A stretch of DNA of 32,560 nt, taken from Laspinema palackyanum D2c. GTDB lineage: Bacteria > Cyanobacteriota > Cyanobacteriia > Cyanobacteriales > Laspinemataceae. The notes beneath the pieces are model-generated. The model was not told where the DNA came from. It worked only from the letters and a program-made list of their open reading frames with translations, and made no database searches. This document shows positions 26,477-32,560 of this stretch, one piece after another. The DNA lies in contig NZ_JAMXFD010000024.1 of assembly GCF_025370875.1 (NCBI RefSeq), forward strand, positions 70,208 through 102,767, read 5' to 3'. The position numbers and the translations under genes were made by a program. Position 1 is the first letter of the stretch. Every line of letters starts with the position of its first letter.

Positions 26477-26743
26477 TCAATTCCGATAATCCACACAATC
26501 GATCGCCTCTTCGGACATCGCCCGAGTGGGATGGACGGGACATTTCAAACGAGGGTCATTGGTAAAAAAGACGCAATAGGCACAGGGAATCTGGTGCATT
26601 CGCTTGGCATTGGTTGTTGCAGCCGCGATCGCACTAAAAAGGCTCCACCCCAGCAACATCACCAGCAACCAAGCACTGACAAAGCAAATTGGCACTAAAA
26701 ATGGCTCAATGGCGCGAATCAGAGAGTACAGCATTTGGAACAT
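26477..26743 (-). CDS. Small Cys-rich membrane protein, conserved cyanobacterial type
   Basis: An 88-residue protein from ATG 26743; the frame extends upstream to a TTG at 26758. The N-terminus holds one long hydrophobic stretch (about 12-42; FLVPICFVSAWLLVMLLGW in its core). The C-terminus holds a compact Cys motif IPCAYCVFFTNDPRLKCPVH, then ten residues later a fourth Cys in AIDCVDY. Four Cys with a nearby His suggest a metal site or a redox role at the membrane surface. I believe similar proteins exist across cyanobacteria, but I cannot name a family function. It converges with the dehydrogenase gene (20 bases between stops) and is divergent from the peroxiredoxin gene. Confidence 0.72.
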   Translation of the reverse strand: MFQMLYSLIRAIEPFLVPICFVSAWLLVMLLGWSLFSAIAAATTNAKRMHQIPCAYCVFFTNDPRLKCPVHPTRAMSEEAIDCVDYRN

Positions 26744-26912
26744 AGGCCGATACCCCAATCAATGACATCAAAATCTGCTTTTAACTCATACCACAAAGAA
26801 AGCAACCTGATACAATCTAAAAAAGAACTAAAAACCGCCGGACAAACCGGAGTTATCGGGCAGAATTGCCTAATCGATTCTTTTTTGTATTGGAAATTAC
26901 AGGAACCTTACT

Positions 26913-27551
26913 ATGTCTCTGCGTTTAGGTGATACCGTACCCAACTTTACCCAAGCATCCTCCCAAGGAGAGATTAATTTTTATGACTGGGCAGGAGAAA
27001 GTTGGGTTGTGCTGTTTTCTCATCCTGCGGACTACACCCCGGTTTGCACCACAGAACTGGGTGAAGTCGCCCGTCTCCAGGCTGAATTTGACCAGCGCAA
27101 TGTCAAAACCATTGCCCTGAGTGTGGATGATGTGGAATCCCACAAAGGCTGGATTGTTGATATTGAAGAAGTGGGTAACGTGAGTGTCAATTATCCAATT
27201 TTGGCCGATGCCGATCGCAAGGTATCCGATTTGTACGACATGATCCATCCCAATTCCAATAATACCCTCACCGTGCGATCGGTCTTTGTCATTGACCCTC
27301 AGAAAAAACTCCGGTTGGTTTTAACCTACCCCGCCAGTACCGGACGCAACTTTGTGGAAATTCTCCGGGCGATCGACTCCTTACAACTCACCGACAACTA
27401 CAGCGTTGCCACACCAGTCAACTGGAAAGATGGCGATGATTGTGTGATTGTCCCTTCCCTGAAAGACCCCGAAGTTTTAAAGGAAAAATTCCCCAAAGGC
27501 TACACTGCCGTTAAACCTTACCTGCGGTTAACCCCACCCCCGAATAAATAG
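26913..27551 (+). CDS. 1-Cys peroxiredoxin (Prx6 type)
   Basis: Reduces hydrogen peroxide and organic peroxides in the cytosol. The peroxidatic Cys45 lies in HPADYTPVCTTELG (37-50) with conserved Thr42 and Pro43, and the active-site Arg lies in TVRSVFVIDP. The 212-residue length and the C-terminal half (DGDDCVIVPS, PKGYTAVKPYLR) are those of the Prx6 class, which needs no resolving Cys of its own. The start is ATG 26913 with AGGA ten bases upstream. TACAAT at 26811-26816 may be a -10 element, but no matching -35 was found. Confidence 0.95.
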   Translation: MSLRLGDTVPNFTQASSQGEINFYDWAGESWVVLFSHPADYTPVCTTELGEVARLQAEFDQRNVKTIALSVDDVESHKGWIVDIEEVGNVSVNYPILADADRKVSDLYDMIHPNSNNTLTVRSVFVIDPQKKLRLVLTYPASTGRNFVEILRAIDSLQLTDNYSVATPVNWKDGDDCVIVPSLKDPEVLKEKFPKGYTAVKPYLRLTPPPNK

Positions 27552-27570
27552 GCACTTGACTCTGCCTTGA

Positions 27571-27650
27571 GAAGGCGATCGGCCCTGCTCATCTGTAGGG
27601 ATGTTCCGAGAAAGATAGCCCGCTCAATAGGGCGATCGCCTTTCTCTTTT
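27571..27650 (+). terminator. Candidate terminator downstream of peroxiredoxin
   Basis: GAAGGCGATCGGCCCT (27571-27586) pairs imperfectly with AGGGCGATCGCCTTTC (27629-27644), about 14 pairs with bulges around a long loop, and is followed by TCTTTT. Both arms contain a HIP1-like core. Termination is plausible but the loop is large. Confidence 0.45.
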
Positions 27651-27711
27651 GAATGACTTCATAAAACAATCAAACAAACAGTTTTAATCGCCAGCCATAG
27701 GACAACACCCA

Positions 27712-28686
27712 ATGGATATTAAACAGGGTTTCATCGGAACCGTAGGAAATACCCCTTTAATTCGACTCAATAGCTTTAGCGAAGAAACCGGATGTGAAAT
27801 TTTAGGAAAAGCAGAATTTCTGAATCCTGGAGGGTCCGTTAAAGACCGCGCCGCCCTCTTCATCATCGAAGAAGCCGAACGCAAAGGCTTACTCAAACCC
27901 GGGGGGACCGTCGTCGAAGGAACCGCAGGCAATACCGGCATTGGATTAGCCCATATTTGCAACGCCAAAGGCTATAAATGCCTAATTGTCATTCCCGAAA
28001 CCCAATCCCAAGAAAAAATAGATACCCTCATCACATTAGGTGCCGAAGTGCGGAAAGTTCCCGCAGTTCCCTACCGAGACCCCAATAACTATGTCAAGGT
28101 TTCCGGCAGACTCGCCGAAGAAATGGACAATGCAATTTGGGCCAATCAATTTGATAACTTAGCCAACAGAATGGCCCATTATCAAACCACCGGACCCGAA
28201 ATTTGGTCCCAAACAAACGGAAAAATAGACGCTTGGCTGGCTGCAACGGGAACTGGCGGAACTTATGCCGGAGTTTCTATGTTTTTAAAAGCCCAGAACC
28301 CGGATATTAAATGTATCGTTGCTGACCCAATGGGCAGTGGATTATATAGCTATGTTAAAACAGGCGAAATAAACCCCGTCGGCAACTCCGTCACCGAAGG
28401 CATTGGCAATAGTCGGATTACCAAAAACATGGAAGGTGTCCCCATTGATGATGCCATTCAAGTGGATGATCAAGAAGCAATTCGCGTCATTTATCAACTC
28501 CTCCAAAAAGATGGCTTATTTATGGGCGGATCCGTAGGCATTAACGTCGGTGCTGCCGTCGCTTTAGCCCAAGAAATGGGTCCGGGTCATACCTTGGTAA
28601 CGGTCCTTTGTGATAGTGGACAACGCTATCAATCCCGGTTATACGATCGCCAGTGGTTAGCCTCCAAAGGACTATCCCCAGACTAA
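27712..28686 (+). CDS. cysK: Cysteine synthase A (O-acetylserine sulfhydrylase)
   Basis: Makes cysteine from O-acetylserine and sulfide with PLP. Of 324 residues, the PLP Lys44 lies in NPGGSVKDRAA (38-48), followed by the substrate loop EGTAGNTGIGLA (69-80), the phosphate-binding ATGTGGTYAG segment and SVTEGIGNSRITKN. TAGNTGIG replaces the TSGNTGIA of the E. coli type, as in many cyanobacterial CysK-like enzymes. The start is ATG 27712 with AGGAC upstream. It stands alone on the plus strand about 7 kb from the C-S lyase that degrades the product. Confidence 0.95.
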   Translation: MDIKQGFIGTVGNTPLIRLNSFSEETGCEILGKAEFLNPGGSVKDRAALFIIEEAERKGLLKPGGTVVEGTAGNTGIGLAHICNAKGYKCLIVIPETQSQEKIDTLITLGAEVRKVPAVPYRDPNNYVKVSGRLAEEMDNAIWANQFDNLANRMAHYQTTGPEIWSQTNGKIDAWLAATGTGGTYAGVSMFLKAQNPDIKCIVADPMGSGLYSYVKTGEINPVGNSVTEGIGNSRITKNMEGVPIDDAIQVDDQEAIRVIYQLLQKDGLFMGGSVGINVGAAVALAQEMGPGHTLVTVLCDSGQRYQSRLYDRQWLASKGLSPD

Positions 28687-28810
28687 ACTGAGAATTTCTT
28701 CAGCCCGTCTGTGAACCATTACCCCCAATGACTAGACTGGACCCAATCAGTAAAAGCAATCTGAACAATTAGGGTTGCTCATCTTTTACAAATTAAGAGG
28801 CTACCATCAG

Positions 28811-29653
28811 ATGGAATCTAAGGTTCATCTCCCGTATTTTGACCGCCTTTTGGAACTATTAAAAGAGCAAAATCCAGCGGCGATCGCCGCATTTGGTCGT
28901 CACGTCCATTGGGGATACTGGGAAGACCCCAAGCGCGCCGATGGGACCCTTCCTGACTTTGCCAACGCGACTGAACAACTCTCCAGGAAGGTTTGCGATG
29001 CAGGAAACATCACCGACGGATTGAAAATTCTCGATTGTGGTTGTGGATTTGGCGGCACGATCGCCAGTCTCAACGAACGGTTTTCTAACTTAGAGATGGT
29101 GGGAGTCAATATCGACGAACGCCAACTCGAAAGGGCGCGATCGCAAGTCCAACCCCTCAACCACAATGCCATCTCCTTCGTCTGTGCCGATGCCTGCCAA
29201 TTGCCCTTTGAAGATAACTCCTTTGATGTCGTCCTCGCCGTAGAATGTATCTTCCATTTTCCCAGTCGTGAGACCTTTTTTAAAGAAGCCCGCCGAGTAT
29301 TAAAACCCGGGGGATATCTCGCCATCTGCGATTTTGTTCCTCTAAAATTTAGCCTCCCTATCACTAATTTTCTGGGTCAATTTTTAACATCTTCAATCGA
29401 TAAAACCTACGGCACAGTCCAGAGTGATTTTTCCTTATCCACCTATCGGAACCTAGCTAAAAAGACCGGATTTGTAACGCGGATAGAAGAGGATATCACC
29501 CGCAATACCTTACCAACTTATCCCTTAGTCCGGAAACTCTTACGCGAGAATGGATCCGTCGAAACTGAAAAAATTACCGCCGGGGCCGAGTTCCTCGGTA
29601 AAATAGGGATTACCCGCTATTTAATTCTTTCCTTTGAGGCCATTGACCCCTAA
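28811..29653 (+). CDS. SAM-dependent class I methyltransferase
   Basis: ATG 28811 has AGAGG ten bases upstream and gives 280 residues; the frame extends to a TTG at 28775. The Rossmann-fold SAM motifs are intact: motif I ILDCGCGFGGT (73-83), the acidic loop VNIDERQLERA (99-109), FVCADACQLPFEDNSFDVVL, and motif III ARRVLKPGGYLAICDFVP. The N-terminal HVHWGYWEDP (31-40) occurs in methyltransferases related to tocopherol and sterol enzymes, so a small-molecule substrate is likely; I cannot name it. Its last 20 bases overlap the ferredoxin gene, which implies cotranscription. Confidence 0.9.
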   Translation: MESKVHLPYFDRLLELLKEQNPAAIAAFGRHVHWGYWEDPKRADGTLPDFANATEQLSRKVCDAGNITDGLKILDCGCGFGGTIASLNERFSNLEMVGVNIDERQLERARSQVQPLNHNAISFVCADACQLPFEDNSFDVVLAVECIFHFPSRETFFKEARRVLKPGGYLAICDFVPLKFSLPITNFLGQFLTSSIDKTYGTVQSDFSLSTYRNLAKKTGFVTRIEEDITRNTLPTYPLVRKLLRENGSVETEKITAGAEFLGKIGITRYLILSFEAIDP

Positions 29654-29924
29654 ACGAGTCCTAATCTGTACAAATCGTACCTGTAGAAAACAAGGTTCCC
29701 AAAAAGTCCTCGCCGCCTTTCAATCCTTACCCGTTGCTGATGTCACCCTTGAAAGTAGTAGCTGCTTGGGACAATGTGGAAATGGACCAATGGTCCTCAT
29801 CCTCCCTGAAGAAATCTGGTATTCCCAGGTGCAACCCGATGAAGTGAAAACCGTAGTCGAAAAACATCTCCAAGGCGGCATTCCCGTTAAGGGAATGCTA
29901 TACCCCAAGTTTCACCCTCATTAA
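29634..29924 (+). CDS. Thioredoxin-like [2Fe-2S] ferredoxin
   Basis: A 96-residue protein of the thioredoxin-fold ferredoxin family (NuoE/Shethna-like). The cluster Cys are all present: Cys12 and Cys17 in CTNRTCRKQG, Cys44 and Cys48 in SSCLGQCGNGP. It should be a small soluble electron carrier. No ATG is available; the start must be TTG 29634 or TTG 29643, both inside the end of the methyltransferase gene, so translational coupling is likely and the exact start is uncertain. It converges on the STAND gene with a short inverted repeat between them. Confidence 0.88.
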   Translation: MRPLTPKRVLICTNRTCRKQGSQKVLAAFQSLPVADVTLESSSCLGQCGNGPMVLILPEEIWYSQVQPDEVKTVVEKHLQGGIPVKGMLYPKFHPH

Positions 29925-29942
29925 GGGAAAAACACGGATTGG

Positions 29943-30000
29943 TCATTGGTCCATTGTCATTTATCATTTGGATTGTTGACCCAGGACTAAGGACCAATGA
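29943..30000. repeat. Inverted repeat between convergent genes
   Basis: TCATTGGTCC (29943-29952) is the exact reverse complement of GGACCAATGA (29991-30000), 38 bases apart. The ACCAATGA core also occurs in copies at 26457-26472 (GAATGACCAATGACCAATCG). It could help termination; there is no T-run. Confidence 0.6.
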
Positions 30001-30004
30001 GCCA

Positions 30005-31351
30005 TCATCCTAAATACTGTCTCAATACAGGTGAAATCCGATAAAGACGATCAGTTTTTTCTATCCAACAACGACGGCAAAGAGATTGTAGGATATCCAG
30101 TAAATCTGAAGAGGGCATCGGGGCAATTTCTAATAATTTGACAAGGGCGATCGGCTCATCTTCTTTAGCTAACAGAGATAAAAGTTGCTTTTCGGGTTCC
30201 GATAGCCAAGCCAACGGTTGCTGTAAAATATCTTTCAAATCTTGGGGAAATAATAACGGCTGATTTTGTAATACCTGTGTCACAGTTAAGCCTAAATCAG
30301 CCATAAAATTCGCTACAGTTTTTAACCACAAGGGGTTACCTTGATAATGGTTAATGAATCGTGAGCCGTTTTCTTCCGGTTCTAATCCTTGTTCGGCGAT
30401 AATTTGGTTAGCGGATACACTGTCTAACCCGGTCAAGATTAAGTTAGGAGCATTTGGGTGTTTAACCTGAGCAATTTCTCTCGGGGCTTCCCAACCAATC
30501 AAGAGAAAACAGCTTTGATGCGATCGGTCTTTAATTTGTTTAAAGAAACTGCGATAATCCTCATAACCCACTTGATACTGACCAGCCAATTCTTCCCGCC
30601 TAAACAGGTAATGGATATCATCTAAAATAATTAAACAGCGATGGTTTTGTAAATATTTAATCAGGGGTGGCGATGAAGTTTGATTATCCCCCTCGGTAAA
30701 ACAATCGGTTAAATTGGTTTGCAATTGAGCAACAGTCGGGCAAGTTTCCAGACTACGCCAAATCACATATTCAAATTCATACTTAATTTCTTCTACAAGT
30801 TTTATCCCCAGGGCTGTTTTCCCCACCCCTATCATGCCAATAATGGCTAAAAATTGTGCCTTTTCTCTGAGGATTGATATTTTGATGCGTTCCAGTTCAG
30901 CAGTACGATTATAGAAACTCCCTAACTTCGGCATTTCACTTAGATCGTGATGAAAATTTGCGGTTTGTTGCCGGTTAGATGTTGCTCGATTTTGCGGGTT
31001 TTGATTGGGTATATCTGGGGGGTGTCTGGCTTCTCCACAAAAGTTAATGCTACCCGCTTGAACATGATCTTGTACAACATTTGAAAATAAGGATATTTGT
31101 AGCCTCTCCATTGTCGAGCGAAAATTGGATTTAGTGACTTCCTCCTCTAACTCTTTTGAAAGTGTCTGCCATAATTTTGCTCCTACATCCCGAACATAAC
31201 TCTCATTACAGTGCTTCTCCTGAGCAATTTCGCTGTATTTCTTGCCTTGCAGAGTTCCCCGTGCGATCGCCTGTTGCAAATCATCAAGATGTTGCCCCGT
31301 CTTAGCAAACACCAGAGCATCAGCGAGTTTTAACACTTCCTCAAGATTCAT
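30005..31351 (-). CDS. Short STAND (NB-ARC-type) ATPase with N-terminal HTH-like domain
   Basis: A 448-residue signal-transduction ATPase. Residues about 1-90 match the helical/HTH-like N-terminal domain seen in cyanobacterial vWA-MoxR-associated and WD40/NB-ARC proteins (LADALVFAKTGQHLDDLQQA, then LQGKKYSEIAQEKHCNESYV). A polar linker follows. The NTPase has Walker A GMIGVGKTAL (172-181), Walker B CLIILDDIH (239-247) and a GNPLWLKTVA segment (338-347), then a winged helix from about 380 to the end. In the long relatives this winged helix is followed by WD40 or other repeats; here the protein stops at residue 448 (RQYLG). No effector or sensor domain is visible. ATG 31351 follows a TATAAT promoter and a decamer-phased repeat array. 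Confidence 0.87.
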   Translation of the reverse strand: MNLEEVLKLADALVFAKTGQHLDDLQQAIARGTLQGKKYSEIAQEKHCNESYVRDVGAKLWQTLSKELEEEVTKSNFRSTMERLQISLFSNVVQDHVQAGSINFCGEARHPPDIPNQNPQNRATSNRQQTANFHHDLSEMPKLGSFYNRTAELERIKISILREKAQFLAIIGMIGVGKTALGIKLVEEIKYEFEYVIWRSLETCPTVAQLQTNLTDCFTEGDNQTSSPPLIKYLQNHRCLIILDDIHYLFRREELAGQYQVGYEDYRSFFKQIKDRSHQSCFLLIGWEAPREIAQVKHPNAPNLILTGLDSVSANQIIAEQGLEPEENGSRFINHYQGNPLWLKTVANFMADLGLTVTQVLQNQPLLFPQDLKDILQQPLAWLSEPEKQLLSLLAKEDEPIALVKLLEIAPMPSSDLLDILQSLCRRCWIEKTDRLYRISPVLRQYLG

Positions 31352-31380
31352 ACAGTCGGGTATATTTCGTGATTTTCCGT

Positions 31381-31436
31381 ATTATACCCAACATTTCCCA
31401 GCATTTCACAACAAATTCTGGCATTTTTCAACATTT
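31381..31436 (-). promoter_or_regulatory. TATAAT promoter with five 10-bp-phased heptamers upstream of the STAND gene
   Basis: A perfect -10 TATAAT reads on the minus strand at 31386-31381, giving a start near 31374 and a short leader to ATG 31351. Plus-strand heptamers start exactly every 10 bp: AACATTT 31390, AGCATTT 31400, AACAAAT 31410 (degenerate), GGCATTT 31420, AACATTT 31430. They occupy about -16 to -62 relative to that start, across the -35 position, where no good -35 hexamer exists. One helical turn per repeat puts all copies on one face of the DNA, as for a regulator or cooperative operator. Confidence 0.75.
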
Positions 31437-31558
31437 TTGACGCGATAGAGTTGGAATTGCCGACAAAACGACTAGCAAAATTAAGCATTTTAGCCTAGGC
31501 AAATATTTTAAAGTGGAGAGATAATCATGCTAGTAATACTTCTATAGGAGATTAGAGC

Positions 31559-32113
31559 GTGCTTGTCCATCTAGTCAAATCAATGAGCCGTAGTAATAGA
31601 TTGAAAAAAATTTATCTAAGCCTGCTTTTGTGTTCAATGGTTTTACCTATTGCCGCTATTGGGCAAGCGTCTCCCAACTATCAAGAACGAGATGGAATAT
31701 ATGGCGAAATAAAATTTGCTGAATTTTGTAATATACCCAACGGTTTAAGAGCAAGAGTTGTTGCTGAAGCGGGTAGTAGAGACTCCAGAGTTTCAAGTGT
31801 CGAATTTAAAATTTACTCAAGATATGCTTATGAAGTGAATTTGTGGGGACAAACAGTTGTTCATGTTACGGGTGAAAACTGGCGACCTCTAGGAGTTCTA
31901 GGTCCTCGCAATAATACCAGAGATGGTGATAGAAGATTCTATGATTCAGGACCAATGACAGGTCCACTACAGTCAGTTGTTCACTCCCCAATCAAGTTTG
32001 CGATTCATGTCAATCATAGTAGAGGTACGACAATCGATCTAGGGGGCATTGTTGATATGGGAGTAATTGAACCAGGACAGTGTAGAATATATGATGATGG
32101 TAATTTCAGATAA
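31559..32113 (+). CDS. Small secreted protein of unknown family
   Basis: GTG 31559 is chosen because AGGAG lies eight bases upstream; ATG 31583 in frame has no ribosome site. The product has 184 residues with a clear signal peptide (about 1-38: basic MSRSNRLKK, hydrophobic IYLSLLLCSMVLPIAAIG, cleavage near GQA). The mature part is about 145 residues, beta-rich in appearance, with two Cys (EFCNIPNG and GQCRIYD) that could form a disulfide. No family or catalytic motif is recognised. It is divergent from the STAND gene, with about 207 bases between starts. Confidence 0.75.
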   Translation: MLVHLVKSMSRSNRLKKIYLSLLLCSMVLPIAAIGQASPNYQERDGIYGEIKFAEFCNIPNGLRARVVAEAGSRDSRVSSVEFKIYSRYAYEVNLWGQTVVHVTGENWRPLGVLGPRNNTRDGDRRFYDSGPMTGPLQSVVHSPIKFAIHVNHSRGTTIDLGGIVDMGVIEPGQCRIYDDGNFR

Positions 32114-32560
32114 ATTTATTTTGATGGTGATTAACTGAATTATCATCAAAATAAAAGTTGGTAGTAGGGGCGTTATTTGGGTCAAAATTTAGGCTAAAAT
32201 TAATTATTTTTATTCCCGATTAGACGCACCTTCCTGTATCACAATTGGTGCATCTAGTCGGATTTATAAATATCTGTAAAAGCTTAATTTTTTGGGTCGC
32301 CTAACGTACCCTAAAAATCCAGAAAATCACCCAAGAAAAATGGCTTTCATGAAAATTTTCGTTGCGTGGTATAAATTGTCTGAAGAACCCCGATTCTTTG
32401 AAGTAGTGATCGCCTCTAAGCAACCTACCAAAGAAACCGGGCTTCTATGAAGCCTTGAGTTGGGTGGCAGAGATCTTCTAAACCTGAAGGGGTGACAAGA
32501 AGGCCAAAAGGCTTACCCCTTGTCGGTTTGGGCCATTTGTAGTATAAGAAAAAGAGGTCA
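32114..32560. other. Terminal intergenic region with several hairpins
   Basis: No gene is seen. A hairpin TTTTGATG (32119-32126) with CATCAAAA (32144-32151) is a weak terminator candidate for the secreted protein. A longer stem joins CGATTAGACGCACC (32217-32230) and GGTGCATCTAGTCG (32247-32260). AGAAACCGGGCTTCT (32432-32446) is a variant of the palindromes near 11.9 kb. AAGGGGT and ACCCCTT around 32494-32521 form another hairpin. Confidence 0.7.

Noticed and set aside
6112-29150. Many GCGATCGC octamers as regulatory sites
   Set aside because: This is the HIP1 sequence, spread through genes and gaps in cyanobacterial genomes; frequency alone shows no local function.

Overview
The window is chromosomal DNA of a filamentous, Oscillatoria-like cyanobacterium. 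The evidence is the very frequent HIP1 octamer GCGATCGC, a glutamyl-tRNA synthetase carrying the cyanobacterial CAAD membrane domain, a thylakoid-type FtsH, a cystine C-S lyase of the Synechocystis type, a cyanobacterial STAND ATPase and intergenic palindromes of the GTAGGGTGGGCA kind. The genus call is an inference. No phage, insertion sequence, CRISPR array or rRNA operon was seen.

Layout. Positions 1-1842 (minus) hold the 5' part of a long acidic DUF4114-type protein that runs into perfect 24-bp tandem repeats (EEPVAEQP) and leaves the window. Next comes an 825-bp palindrome-rich gap and an outer-membrane TpsB (ShlB/FhaC-type) transporter with no TpsA partner in view. Positions 4.8-6.1 kb are poor in genes, with one possible small membrane protein. 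A universal stress protein (plus) and FtsH (minus) converge on a shared bidirectional terminator. The 900-bp gap upstream of ftsH holds compound palindromes and a candidate structured RNA. gltX-CAAD and tRNA-Asp(GTC) follow on the minus strand.

Positions 12-16.3 kb carry two convergent Uma2-family proteins, a phytase-like (esterase-like) secreted protein and a TM0106-type RecB-like nuclease fused to an RNase H-fold exonuclease. Positions 16.6-24.7 kb read on the plus strand: a hybrid histidine kinase with two receiver domains, a cysteine/cystine C-S lyase, a glycosyltransferase-like protein, a YjbQ protein and a PAS histidine kinase. The last kinase is followed by a roughly 190-bp nested inverted repeat. 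Positions 24.9-29.9 kb hold a SOUL protein, a zinc-type MDR dehydrogenase, a small Cys-rich membrane protein, a 1-Cys peroxiredoxin, cysteine synthase, a SAM methyltransferase and an overlapping thioredoxin-like [2Fe-2S] ferredoxin. Positions 30-32.1 kb hold a short STAND ATPase (minus) divergent from a small secreted protein of unknown family.

Most genes are housekeeping, redox or sulfur-metabolism genes that look like single transcription units. Several link by theme: CysK makes cysteine and the C-S lyase breaks cysteine/cystine; peroxiredoxin, UspA and FtsH are stress functions.

The least explained signal is upstream of the STAND gene. Five heptamers of the form RRCATTT are spaced exactly 10 bp apart, immediately upstream of a perfect TATAAT. 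The STAND protein begins with a helix-turn-helix-like domain and stops right after its winged helix, with no WD40 or other sensor region. The other two leads are the structured-RNA candidate at about 9.35-9.63 kb and the repeat-bearing DUF4114 protein near an orphan TpsB.
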